This document shows positions 37,642-45,424 of a stretch of 64,000 nt of DNA, one piece after another. The stretch comes from Sinosporangium siamense. GTDB lineage: Bacteria > Actinomycetota > Actinomycetes > Streptosporangiales > Streptosporangiaceae. The stretch spans positions 62,001-126,000 of the forward strand of contig NZ_BOOW01000004.1 of NCBI RefSeq assembly GCF_016863435.1, given 5' to 3'. A program made the position numbers and the translations under genes. Below the pieces are notes generated by a model. The model was not told where the DNA came from. It worked only from the letters and a program-made list of their open reading frames with translations, and did not search any database. Position 1 is the stretch's first letter. Every line of letters begins with the position of its first letter.

Positions 37642-37825
37642 TCCCGGACCTCCTTCGGGCCGGCTTTGCCGTGCCTGTGTGTGGTCCGTGGAAAAAGACA
37701 CGTGTCGAGTGGCTCGTGTGCCCTGCGTGCATTGTTGTTGCCGGTAGCTCGGGTAAAATCGGCGACCTACTTCAAACGCGATTCAGGACATATCGCCATG
37801 TGCGGCGTTAATCAGGAGGTCGAGT

Positions 37826-38557
37826 ATGACGACGGCTGCAGGGCTGCAGACCGTAGTGACCGTTCCGGCGCGCTTCCGCGGACCCGAGGGATCGGCGAAC
37901 GGCGGCTGGATCGCGGGCACTCTCGCAGACACACTGACAGAGGCCGGATGTGAATCCGCCGTCGAGGTCACGTTGCACGCCCCCACGCCTCTCCAAACCG
38001 AGCTCCGCCTAGAACATATGGTCAACACCGTCACCCTGTCCGAGGGTGACCGCCTCCTCGTCGAGGCCATCCCCGTCGCCGAGGAACTCACCGGCCCCGG
38101 CTTCGTGCCCTTCAACGAGGCGGCCAAAGCCGAGTCCCGGTTCCCCGGCCTGATCGACCACGCCATCGCCGACTGCTTCGCCTGCGGCCTGCGCGAGCCC
38201 GGCGACGGCCTGCGCATCTTCCCCGGCCGGGTCGACGACGACGGCGCGTTGTTCGCGGCGGGCTGGCGCGTGCCGTTCACCGTCTCCGATGAGGGCGGCA
38301 GCGTGCCGACCCCGATCGTGTGGGCCGCACTCGACTGCGTCACCGGCTGGGCCCACCTCCAGCCCGGCGAGTCCGCCCTGCTCGGGCGCCTCACCGCCCA
38401 GGTGCACCGCCGCGTCTTCCCCGGCGGCACCTATTCGGTCGTCGCCCGTGCCACCGGCCGCGAGGGCCGCAAGATGTACGGCGAGAGCGCCGTCTACGAG
38501 GTGGACGGCACACTGGTGGCCGCGGCCCGCGCCACTTGGATCGTTCCCAAGAGCTGA
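37826..38557 (+). CDS. Hotdog-fold thioesterase-like protein
   Basis: 243 residues from ATG 37826 with AGGAGG upstream. The sequence has the double-hotdog layout of acyl-CoA thioesterase-like proteins: NGGWIAGTLADTL near residue 28, a central DHAIADCFACGLREPGDG loop with two Cys, and a second domain with VWAALDCVTGWAHL and YGESAVYEVDGTLVAAARAT. Catalytic residues are not identifiable by eye. It probably hydrolyses or binds an acyl-CoA. It ends 11 bases before the SoxR-type promoter of the next gene. Confidence 0.75.
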   Translation: MTTAAGLQTVVTVPARFRGPEGSANGGWIAGTLADTLTEAGCESAVEVTLHAPTPLQTELRLEHMVNTVTLSEGDRLLVEAIPVAEELTGPGFVPFNEAAKAESRFPGLIDHAIADCFACGLREPGDGLRIFPGRVDDDGALFAAGWRVPFTVSDEGGSVPTPIVWAALDCVTGWAHLQPGESALLGRLTAQVHRRVFPGGTYSVVARATGREGRKMYGESAVYEVDGTLVAAARATWIVPKS

Positions 38558-38568
38558 TACGCCGGCAC

Positions 38569-38599
38569 TTGACCTCAACTTAACTTGAGCTTTTAGGGT
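38569..38599 (+). promoter_or_regulatory. SoxR-type promoter of the quinone oxidoreductase-like gene
   Basis: TTGACC (38569-38574) and TAGGGT (38594-38599) are separated by 19 bases, the elongated spacing typical of MerR-family promoters. Between them lies CCTCAACTTAACTTGAGC (38573-38590), a 16 of 18 match to the classical SoxR box CCTCAAGTTAACTTGAGG. The downstream gene is an NADPH:quinone-reductase-like enzyme, a known type of SoxR target in streptomycetes. No soxR gene lies in the window. Confidence 0.8.
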
Positions 38600-38603
38600 T
38601 CCA

Positions 38604-38645
38604 GGTGAGCCGGCTCCCATCGGCCGGCTCACCCTCCTTTTTCCT
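38604..38645 (+). terminator. Strong terminator overlapping the expected transcription start of the next gene
   Basis: A perfect 11-bp stem (38604-38614 with 38623-38633, arm GGTGAGCCGGC), an 8-base loop, then CTCCTTTTTCCTC. It ends transcripts of the hotdog gene. The SoxR-type promoter should start RNA near 38605, inside the left arm, so its own transcripts would carry only a disrupted hairpin. Confidence 0.75.
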
Positions 38646-38667
38646 CAAGCTCGTGGAGGTCCACACG

Positions 38668-39648
38668 ATGCGCGCGATCCGCCTGCACGCCTTCGGCCCG
38701 GCCGAGAACCTCCTCTACGAGGAGATCGCCGACCCGGCGCCGCGACGAGGCCAGGTGCGCATCCGGGTGGAGGCCAGTGGCGTGCATCTCATCGACGTGC
38801 ACCTCAGAGAGGGCAACGCCGGCGGGCCCCTCCCGGTGCCCGACCTGCCGATGACCCCCGGCCGCGAAGTCGCCGGCGTCGTCGACGCCGTCGGCCAAGG
38901 CGTCGACGAGACCCTGCGCGGCCGCCGCGTCGTCGCCCACCTCGGCGCCGCCAGCGGCGGCTACGCCGAACAGGCCATCGCCGCCGCCACCTCCCTCCAC
39001 GTCATCCCCGACCACCTCGACGCCGCCACCGCCGTGGCCATGATCGGCACCGGCCGCACCGCCGTCGCCGTGCTCGACATCGCCGCCGTCACCCCGGCCG
39101 ACGTCGTGCTCGTCACCGCCGCCGCGGGCGGCCTCGGCGCGCTCCTCGTCCAGGCAGCCAAAGCCGCCGGCGCCACCGTCGCCGGTGTCGCGGGCGGAGC
39201 CGACAAGGCCGAACGTGTCCTGCGCCTCGGCGCCGACGTCGCGGCCGACTACCTCGCCGCCGACTGGCCCGGCCGCATCACCGAGGCGCTCGACGGCCGC
39301 GGCATCACCGTGGTCCTGGACAGCGTCGGCGGCGGCGCCGGGCGCACCGCCATGGAACAACTCGACGTCGGCGGCCGGTTGATCCTCTTCGGCTATTCCT
39401 CCGGCCGTCTCACCGACGTCACCTCCGCCGACCTCGCCGAACGCGGCCTCACCGCCACCTGGGCCCTGCGCCCCACCCTCCTGCGCCGCCCCGGCGCCAT
39501 GCGCGAACTCGAAACCCGCGCCCTCGCCAAAGCCGCCACCGGCGAACTCACCCCGCTCACGACCCGCTTCCCCTTGGAGAAGGCAGCCGAGGCCCACCGC
39601 GCCCTCATCGGCCGCGCCACCGTCGGCAAGGTCGTCCTGGTGCCTTGA
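38668..39648 (+). CDS. Zinc-independent MDR oxidoreductase (quinone reductase-like)
   Basis: 326 residues from ATG 38668 with GTGGAGG upstream. Medium-chain dehydrogenase fold: MRAIRLHAFGPAENLLYEE, MTPGREVAGVVDAVGQGV, the NADPH-binding VVLVTAAAGGLGALLVQAAK near residue 145, VVLDSVGGGAGRTA and LILFGYSSG. The catalytic and structural zinc cysteines of alcohol dehydrogenases are absent, pointing to the NADPH:quinone reductase/enone reductase branch. The SoxR-box promoter suggests induction by redox-cycling compounds. Confidence 0.88.
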   Translation: MRAIRLHAFGPAENLLYEEIADPAPRRGQVRIRVEASGVHLIDVHLREGNAGGPLPVPDLPMTPGREVAGVVDAVGQGVDETLRGRRVVAHLGAASGGYAEQAIAAATSLHVIPDHLDAATAVAMIGTGRTAVAVLDIAAVTPADVVLVTAAAGGLGALLVQAAKAAGATVAGVAGGADKAERVLRLGADVAADYLAADWPGRITEALDGRGITVVLDSVGGGAGRTAMEQLDVGGRLILFGYSSGRLTDVTSADLAERGLTATWALRPTLLRRPGAMRELETRALAKAATGELTPLTTRFPLEKAAEAHRALIGRATVGKVVLVP

Positions 39649-39778
39649 ACCCCGGGCTTCGAACTTGGGCCCCGGAATGGACGCTGTGCCCCTGACCCCA
39701 CCTACCCGGTCGCCCTGCCGGATCAACATGTGCCAGACCAACGTGAGCCGGATCAGCGGTGGGATGGCCGGAACTCTC

Positions 39779-40168
39779 TCAGTTCCATGCGCTCCCCTCC
39801 GACAGCAGCGACACCATCGACGCCTTCGACACCTCGACGCACGTCTCGTGATCGGGAATGTCCATCTGCGCCAGTGCCTCGGCGTCCGTCACCCGGGCGC
39901 CCTGGACGATGAGATTCCCGTTCGGCTTCACATGCACGATCGGATGGGTGAACCGTGTGATCCTGCCGAGGAGCCCGTCCTTTGCCAGGTGTGTCATCAG
40001 CTTCGCCGTGATCTCCACCAACGTCTCGTCGTCGGGCACGTCGACCGACGCGAGAATTTGGAAATCGGTCACGATCCAGCCTTGAATGACGTAGGAATTC
40101 CGGTCGGTGGCGTACAACGTCGGGGACTTGCCACCGGTCGACTCCTTGCCGAGGAACTCCGGCCTCAC
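39779..40168 (-). CDS. Protein with two copies of a small island domain
   Basis: 129 residues from GTG 40168, chosen because GGGAGG lies 9 bases upstream; the longer frame to 40234 lacks such a site. Two tandem copies of a domain of about 60 residues: SPTLYATDRNSYVIQGWIVTD with DVPDDETLVEI, then IVHVKPNGNLIVQGARVTD with DIPDHETCVEV. A single copy of the same domain is encoded divergently at 40663. The pattern (short polar strand, T/N-x-YVIQGW-VTD, acidic segment, E-LVE) belongs to small proteins that accompany DUF6879/XRE genes in actinomycetes. Function unknown. Confidence 0.75.
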   Translation of the reverse strand: MRPEFLGKESTGGKSPTLYATDRNSYVIQGWIVTDFQILASVDVPDDETLVEITAKLMTHLAKDGLLGRITRFTHPIVHVKPNGNLIVQGARVTDAEALAQMDIPDHETCVEVSKASMVSLLSEGSAWN

Positions 40169-40662
40169 AATCAACAACCTCCCTACGCCCTCCCGCCGGG
40201 CCGAGGGCGGCGCACGGCGTCGCTTCCCAAACACGTTGCGCTACGACCGGTGGACGGTCAAGTGCCCCCTGGGGTACGCCACGGTTTCCCTCAACGACCT
40301 GCTTTGACGGACTCCGGCACCGCACACATTGCCCGGTCGACGCGGTTCCATGATCCCCGGCCGACACCCGCGCCTCCCGGCACAGGCCACCCGCTGCCGT
40401 CCCGCGGCAATCAAGGTGAGGTGTGAATCGACGCCTTTCCAGCAAATCAGCCCTGATTTCACGCGGCGTGCAAGTGTGGATCCATTTATCGGCGAGCCGC
40501 AAGTTGATTGCCGAAGATTGCTCCGAGGTCGGAGAGCGGTAAAAAAGGCCCGATGCCTCCAGGGAGAAGTGAATGTCTCACCCTCTTGACTGCTCTACGA
40601 TTTCGACTGAATATCGCTGCGAGTGTAGTTCGGCAATCCCTCCCCGATTCCAAGGAGACGGC
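40169..40662. other. Divergent intergenic region of the accessory island
   Basis: A 494-bp gap between the two divergent small-domain genes. Apart from a promoter candidate at 40586-40613 I see nothing definite. Base composition is visibly lower in GC than in the flanking core genes. Confidence 0.4.
40586..40613 (+). promoter_or_regulatory. Candidate sigma-70-type promoter of the small-domain/DUF6879/XRE operon
   Basis: TTGACT (40586-40591) - N16 - TGAATA (40608-40613), 50 bases before the ATG at 40663. Confidence 0.4.
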
Positions 40663-40869
40663 ATGCGGATGACGTTCGTCGGCAAGACCGCCGGTAGCAA
40701 CGAGGGAGACTGTCCCGCGCTCTACAAAACCGATCGCGGCACCTACGTCGTGCAAGGGTGGAAGGTGACCGACCCGCAGGCGATCGCCGACGCTCGGGAC
40801 CTCGCGTCAAACGAGGCGCTTGTCGAGGTCCCGGCAGATGTGCTTCACCTGGCCTGGGAGAGCAGTTAA
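40663..40869 (+). CDS. Small single-domain protein, partner of DUF6879
   Basis: 68 residues from ATG 40663 with AAGGAGA at 40652-40658. MRMTFVGKTAGSNEGDCPAL then YKTDRGTYVVQGWKVTDPQA; a single copy of the domain duplicated in the divergent gene at 39779. Its stop overlaps the ATG of the DUF6879 gene (TAATG), so the two are translated together. This small-protein/DUF6879/XRE order recurs in actinomycete genomes, where some loci regulate development; the biochemical role is unknown. Confidence 0.75.
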   Translation: MRMTFVGKTAGSNEGDCPALYKTDRGTYVVQGWKVTDPQAIADARDLASNEALVEVPADVLHLAWESS

Positions 40870-41435
40870 TGCGGAATATCACGAGAGAGGAGTTCCTCGA
40901 CCTTTTCCGGCGAATGCGGCATGGAGCCTTTCGGCTCGAGCTGCGCGACCACTACAACGTGCCCGCTGAGCGTGAACGGTGGGAAGCCTTTCAGGAGGCT
41001 GACTGGGCGCGCCTGGACGCACTCAATCGGGTGCAGCGCGCAGCTTGGATGGAGCTCATGCGGTCGGTTGCGGCGGCGGGTCGAAGCGTCGAGCGTGTCC
41101 GGGTCGTCACCGAACCGCCGACCGACTACGTCCGCTTCGAACTCCGGTCGAACTCTGGAAACGCTGAGGCGGGAGAGGACATCCGCTACCTTGCCCGCGA
41201 CTTGGCGGCCGGATTGGATCTGCCGGCCGATGACTACTGGATGTTCGATTCGCGGCAGGTGGCGATCATGAGGTTCGGCGGTGACGACGTCTTAAAGGCG
41301 ATCGGGTTGGTCGATGACCCGGACATCGTCGCGCACTATGTCGCCGGCCGACACGCTGTGTGGTCGCGAGCAGTGCCGTACGAGGAATATGTCAGGAGAT
41401 GGCCTGTCGGTGCCGAACATTCGTCAGGCGCGTGA
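40869..41435 (+). CDS. DUF6879 protein
   Basis: 188 residues. DUF6879 features are visible: MRNITREEFLDLFRRMRHGA with FRLELRDHYNVPAERERWEA, RVRVVTEPPTDYVRFEL in the middle, then DYWMFDSRQVAIMRFGGDD and AVPYEEYVRRW at the end. The fold resembles a compact alpha/beta binding domain; no enzyme motif is seen. The start overlaps the previous stop and its 3' end overlaps the start region of the XRE gene by 26 bases, indicating one tightly coupled operon. Confidence 0.85.
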   Translation: MRNITREEFLDLFRRMRHGAFRLELRDHYNVPAERERWEAFQEADWARLDALNRVQRAAWMELMRSVAAAGRSVERVRVVTEPPTDYVRFELRSNSGNAEAGEDIRYLARDLAAGLDLPADDYWMFDSRQVAIMRFGGDDVLKAIGLVDDPDIVAHYVAGRHAVWSRAVPYEEYVRRWPVGAEHSSGA

Positions 41436-42276
41436 GGCCCTGGGCGTCCGCCTACGCGAGTTGCGGCAGAGCAGCGGGCTGAACGGCAGGGAGTTCGCGC
41501 GGAGAGCGGGGTGGCTGGCCACAAAAGTCTCCAAGATCGAGCATGGCAAGCAGACGCCAAGCGAGGCGGACCTGCGTATCTGGGCGGGGGTTTGCGGCGC
41601 CGACGATGAGGTCGTCTCGCTTTGCGCTCAACTCCGCAACTTGGAGTTGGCCTATGCCACGTGGCGTCGGCAGCTACGCGCGGGGACGGCGGCTCGCCAG
41701 CGCCGGCTCTCAGAGATCGAGGCGAAGGTCGGCCTGGTGCGATGGTTCGAGCCGTCGACGGTGCCGGGACTGCTGCAGACAGCTCAGTACGCACGTGCGA
41801 TCTTCGCTCAAGTCATCGCGGTGCACGGGTTGCCTGACGATCTTGAGGCTGGTGTCACCGCTCGTATGGACAGGCAGCGTGTTCTCCGGCAACCCGGCCA
41901 ACGATTTCATTTCCTTGTCACAGAGGCGGCGTTGAGGAACTTGGTCTGTCCGCCGGAGGTGCTGAAAAGTCAAGTTGAAGGCCTCATAGCGTCGGCTGGG
42001 ATGCCAAGCGTCGCATTGGGCGTGATCCCTTTCGGTGCTCGGCTTGCCAAGAGTCCTGTACATGGGTTCGTTATCAGGGATGAAGCGCTTGTGTCCGTTG
42101 AGACCTTCGCCGCGGAGTTGTCGTTGACACAGCCGGAGGAGATCCGCCTGTACGGAAGAATCTTCGATTTGATGCGGGAGTCCGCGGTGTACGGCAAGGC
42201 GGCCCGGAAGGTGTTGCTTCGTGTGATCGACGATCTGAGCGCGCTCGTCACCGGCAATGAGGAGCAATCTCCTTGA
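41410..42276 (+). CDS. XRE-family regulator with DUF5753 domain
   Basis: 288 residues from GTG 41410, the customary start for this family (VPNIRQAREALGVRLRELRQ); ATG 41389 seven codons upstream is an alternative. The helix-turn-helix is at about 10-65 (AGWLATKVSKIEHGKQTPSE), then the DUF5753 domain with its hallmark LVRWFEPSTVPGLLQTAQYA. Members such as the WhiJ-type proteins act in development and secondary metabolism. It follows DUF6879 in the same operon and precedes the Asp-Gly peptide/methyltransferase pair by 57 bases, so it may regulate that pair. Confidence 0.92.
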   Translation: MPNIRQAREALGVRLRELRQSSGLNGREFARRAGWLATKVSKIEHGKQTPSEADLRIWAGVCGADDEVVSLCAQLRNLELAYATWRRQLRAGTAARQRRLSEIEAKVGLVRWFEPSTVPGLLQTAQYARAIFAQVIAVHGLPDDLEAGVTARMDRQRVLRQPGQRFHFLVTEAALRNLVCPPEVLKSQVEGLIASAGMPSVALGVIPFGARLAKSPVHGFVIRDEALVSVETFAAELSLTQPEEIRLYGRIFDLMRESAVYGKAARKVLLRVIDDLSALVTGNEEQSP

Positions 42277-42333
42277 GTGGGTGATGCACCCGCTCGTAGC
42301 GTCGCGGCACGGTCTCAACCGAGGGAGTTCACG

Positions 42334-42438
42334 ATGGACAAGCACCGCGATCCCAAGCCGCCGCCTCCGCCGAAGCCTGTGCCGTTGCCGAAGCCGAGTC
42401 CGGATGGGGACCGGCCGCTACCGAGGCCGGCGAAGTGA
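42334..42438 (+). CDS. 34-residue proline-rich peptide with Asp-Gly motif, candidate RiPP precursor
   Basis: GAGGGAG (42321-42327) precedes ATG 42334 by six bases. The peptide begins MDKHRDPKPPPPPKP and ends SPDGDRPLPRPAK; about 40 percent is Pro, with Lys/Arg making it basic. Its TGA overlaps the GTG of the methyltransferase gene (GTGA), so the two are translated together. The single Asp-Gly pair is the classic substrate for PCMT-family enzymes. Together with the adjacent enzyme this matches stand-alone precursor/methyltransferase RiPP pairs (imiditides). Function is inferred from arrangement; the frame, ribosome site and overlap are visible. Confidence 0.65.
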   Translation: MDKHRDPKPPPPPKPVPLPKPSPDGDRPLPRPAK

Positions 42439-43556
42439 CGGGCTTGTGGGGAGTGGAGGGGGTGGGCGCAGAGTGGGAGGAGATCTTCGCGCGGGTGCCG
42501 CGGGCGGAGTTTCTGCCGGATCTCATGTGGCCGTTCGATGAGCGGTCGGGGGGTTACTCGGTGGTGAACCGGGCCGAGGATCCGGTGGAGTGGGAGCGGC
42601 AGGCGGGGCGCAATGCGGCGATGGTGACGCAGTGGGATGACGGTCGGCATGAGGGGCGTGAGCCGGGGGAGGTGCCGACGTCGTCCGGCTCGAAGCCGTC
42701 GCTCGTGGTGCGTATGTTGCAGGAGCTCGATGTGCGGCCGGGGCATCGAGTGCTGGACGTCGGGGTCGGGACGGGGTGGACGACGGCGTTGTTGTCGGCT
42801 CGGGTGGGGGCGGCGAACGTGGTCGGGGTGGAAATCGATCCCGAGGTCGCGGAGGCGGCTCGGGGGAGGTTGCGCCGGGCGGGCTTTGGGACGCCGGTGG
42901 TCACGGGGGATGGCGGCTGGGCGGCTGGAGCGCCGTACGACAGGGTGCAGGTGACCTTCGCGGTAAGGCGGGTGCCAGGAGCGTGGGTGGAGCAGACGCG
43001 GGTGGGGGGTGTGCTGCTTGTGCCATGGGATACGGGGTTTACCGATGTGCAGGCATTGGTGCGGTTGACGGTGGAAGAGGATGGTCTGGCGCGCGGGGCT
43101 TTCGTCGGCACTGTGGGTTTTATGATGTCGCGGCCGCAGCGCGGGGGTGTGCCGGTGCACCGGGAATACTTCCCCTCGGATGTGGAGTGGCCGGATGACA
43201 CGGTGGAGTCGGTGACAGAGGTTCGTCACGACGAGCTCCTGGATGATCCGTACGGCACGGCGGCGTTCGTCGTGGGGCTGCGAGTCCCTGAGGTAGTGCA
43301 TTCGGCCACCGCGGAGGGTGAGGGGATGCGGGTGGTCTACTTCTATTCGCTTCGATGCCGTTCCTGGGCGGTGGTCTTTTTCCAGGAGGAGGGACGGCAG
43401 CGGGTGCTGCAGGGTGGGAAGCGGCGGGTGTGGGATGAGGTTGAGGGGGCTTTCCGGTGGTGGATGGAGCGAGGGCGCCCGGAGGTTGGGCGGTTTGGGC
43501 TCACGGTCCGTGTGGATGGGGGGCGGGAGGTGTGGTTTCGAGGGTGCGGGGGGTGA
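42435..43556 (+). CDS. PCMT-family O-methyltransferase, probable aspartyl methyltransferase of a peptide
   Basis: 373 residues from GTG 42435. An N-terminal substrate part (VPRAEFLPDLMWPF) contains the P-R-x-x-F-L-P block of protein isoaspartyl methyltransferases. The SAM-binding motif LDVGVGTGWTTALLSARVG lies near residue 115, with VVGVEIDPEVAEAAR and VVTGDG following. A C-terminal domain of about 150 residues is absent from housekeeping PCMT, which is about 210 residues long; extended forms are typical of RiPP clusters. The coding strand is strikingly G-rich with codons ending in G, unlike neighbouring core genes. It probably methylates the Asp of the upstream peptide, leading to aspartimide formation. 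Confidence 0.85.
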   Translation: MTGLWGVEGVGAEWEEIFARVPRAEFLPDLMWPFDERSGGYSVVNRAEDPVEWERQAGRNAAMVTQWDDGRHEGREPGEVPTSSGSKPSLVVRMLQELDVRPGHRVLDVGVGTGWTTALLSARVGAANVVGVEIDPEVAEAARGRLRRAGFGTPVVTGDGGWAAGAPYDRVQVTFAVRRVPGAWVEQTRVGGVLLVPWDTGFTDVQALVRLTVEEDGLARGAFVGTVGFMMSRPQRGGVPVHREYFPSDVEWPDDTVESVTEVRHDELLDDPYGTAAFVVGLRVPEVVHSATAEGEGMRVVYFYSLRCRSWAVVFFQEEGRQRVLQGGKRRVWDEVEGAFRWWMERGRPEVGRFGLTVRVDGGREVWFRGCGG

Positions 43557-43559
43557 GGT

Positions 43560-43946
43560 GTGGTTATTCTCCTGGGCATGGACATGCTGGAGATCGTGGA
43601 GAAGTATATTCAGCGGCCGGTTGAATATGTTTATATTCACTCGTTGGGGGACAGTGGGTTTTTTGTTCTGACGTCGATTGTTTTCATGGTGCTGGTCTTT
43701 GGGGTTTCGCCGGTGCGGCGGCGCTTTGTGCGGGGTGGGGGAATGCCTTATCTGCGGGCGGTGTTTTTGGTTTTCGGGACGCTGTTGCTCATGCGTGCTG
43801 TGGGAGCGTGGCTTTTTATGGGGGTCGGGGCGGCGGAGGGGGCGTTGGTGGCGTTGGGGGCCATGGTGGGGGCACTGGTCTGTGGGGTGGGGGAGAGGGG
43901 CCGGGATGCGGGGAGAGCGGTGGATCACGCCGATAGTGCGAAATAG
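43560..43946 (+). CDS. Small membrane protein of the peptide/methyltransferase unit
   Basis: 128 residues from GTG 43560 (ATG 43578 is the main alternative; neither has a clear ribosome site). An amphipathic N-terminus (LEIVEKYIQRPVEYVYI) precedes three hydrophobic helices (about 35-52, 65-85, 90-110) and an acidic/basic tail. It follows the methyltransferase stop by three bases and shares its G-rich codon use, so it belongs to the same unit. No family recognised; a role in export of, or immunity to, a modified peptide is only a guess. Confidence 0.6.
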   Translation: MVILLGMDMLEIVEKYIQRPVEYVYIHSLGDSGFFVLTSIVFMVLVFGVSPVRRRFVRGGGMPYLRAVFLVFGTLLLMRAVGAWLFMGVGAAEGALVALGAMVGALVCGVGERGRDAGRAVDHADSAK

Positions 43947-44097
43947 GGTGCTAAGAGTGAGCAAAGGTGGGAATGGGCGGCTAGGTGGGGGCATTCAAGT
44001 GCTTGTCCGGTAGGTCCATCGTCGAGGTTTCCGCCAGGTGGAAGCCCCTCGGCCCCCACCGCCGGCGGACCACCCACGAATCCAGTGCATACCTCAC

Positions 44098-45372
44098 ATG
44101 TCCATGACAAACGACCTGCTCAAAGCACATGCACGCACCATGGCTGCCCTGGCGCCCCCGGTGCGCCTGGCGACCCGCCGCGCGCAGCCGACGGTGGTCT
44201 TCATTCTGCGGCTGACGCTCACCGCGACCGCCGCCTACCTGATCGCGACATGGCTCCCCGGCGCGGAGGTGCCGCTGCTGGCGCCGCTGACGGCGCTGCT
44301 CGTCGTGCAGGTGACGCTCTACAAGACGATCCGGGCGGCGTTCCAGCGCATCGCGAGTGTGGTGGCGGGGGTGATGATCGCCGTGTGGGTGGCCTCCGTC
44401 CTCGGGTTCACGTGGTGGAGCCTGGGGGCGACGATCGCGGCGGCCCTGGTGGTGGGCTACGTGTTCCGGCTCGGAGACCAGATCCTGGAGGTGCCGATCA
44501 GCGCCATGCTGATCCTCGCTCTCGGGGCGCACACGACGACGGGAGCGACGGGACGCGCGTTCGAGACGCTCATCGGCGCCGCTACGGGCCTGCTGGCCGG
44601 AGTGATCGCCTCACCCGTGCACATGCGGCCCGCGCGGGAGGCGGTCGGTGATCTGGCCGACCGGATGAGCGAGATGGTGGACCGCATGGCGGGCGGGATG
44701 ACCGGCGAGTCGGGCCGGGAGTCGATGTCACGCTGGACGGCGGACACCCGCGAGGTGACCAAGGACATCCAGCGTGTCGGCCGCGAACTCGACCACGCCG
44801 AGGAGAGCCTGCGCCTGAACCCCCGTGCGCCCGTCTACGAGCTGACCACCCTCGGGTTGCGCGGCGGCCTGGAGGCGCTGGAATATTCGGCGTTGACGTT
44901 GCGGGGATTGGCGCGTTCGATGGCTGATCGGGCGGCCCAACCACCTGACGAAAGCCTCACCTACGACGAGGACAGCCGCAAACACCTGGCCGCCGCGCTG
45001 CGGGAGATAGCCGGAGCGATGCGGGCATACGGCAAGCTGGTCCAGGATCAGGGCAACGAGACGCTGCGCAACTCCCTGCGCCGCCACCTCTCCTCGGGCA
45101 GGCACCAGCGTGACGGCTTCGCCCACCTGCTCACCCCCGACGCCTCACCGCTGTCGGCCCGCTGGCGGCTGCACGCCGAGGTGCTCGTGCACCTGGACCG
45201 GCTGCTCGACCTGTTCCACACCGAGCACCAGATCCACCCGAGCGAGCGCAGGCGCGGCCCCAGCATCGCCGACCGCCGCCGCGCCCGCCGCGCCGCGGCG
45301 AGGGCGGTGGCCGTCGAGGTGATGCGGCCGCGCACGGCGTGGCGTCCGAGGGACACACGCCGGCCCCGGTGA
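44098..45372 (+). CDS. FUSC/aromatic acid exporter-like membrane protein
   Basis: 424 residues from ATG 44098 (ATG 44104 equally possible). The N-terminal half has four to six membrane helices with the FUSC pattern (VFILRLTLTATAAYLIATWL, TALLVVQVTLYKTIRAAFQR, VGYVFRLGDQILEVPISAML). The C-terminal 250 residues are a helical cytoplasmic domain with a very Arg-rich end. Related proteins export aromatic acids or small molecules. It begins the core region to the right of the accessory island and is convergent with the PASTA gene across a 17-bp hairpin. Confidence 0.82.
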   Translation: MSMTNDLLKAHARTMAALAPPVRLATRRAQPTVVFILRLTLTATAAYLIATWLPGAEVPLLAPLTALLVVQVTLYKTIRAAFQRIASVVAGVMIAVWVASVLGFTWWSLGATIAAALVVGYVFRLGDQILEVPISAMLILALGAHTTTGATGRAFETLIGAATGLLAGVIASPVHMRPAREAVGDLADRMSEMVDRMAGGMTGESGRESMSRWTADTREVTKDIQRVGRELDHAEESLRLNPRAPVYELTTLGLRGGLEALEYSALTLRGLARSMADRAAQPPDESLTYDEDSRKHLAAALREIAGAMRAYGKLVQDQGNETLRNSLRRHLSSGRHQRDGFAHLLTPDASPLSARWRLHAEVLVHLDRLLDLFHTEHQIHPSERRRGPSIADRRRARRAAARAVAVEVMRPRTAWRPRDTRRPR

Positions 45373-45378
45373 CGACAT

Positions 45379-45417
45379 GCGTACGGCACAAGCCCGGCCG
45401 GGGCTTGTGCCGTACGC
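45379..45417. terminator. Very strong bidirectional terminator
   Basis: A perfect 17-bp stem (45379-45395 with 45401-45417, arm GCGTACGGCACAAGCCC) with a 5-base loop stands between the convergent FUSC and PASTA genes. Confidence 0.8.
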
Positions 45418-45424
45418 GATCGGC

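Noticed and set aside
38605-38667. Upstream GTG start for the oxidoreductase
   Set aside because: It would translate through the terminator hairpin; ATG 38668 has GTGGAGG and the conserved family start.
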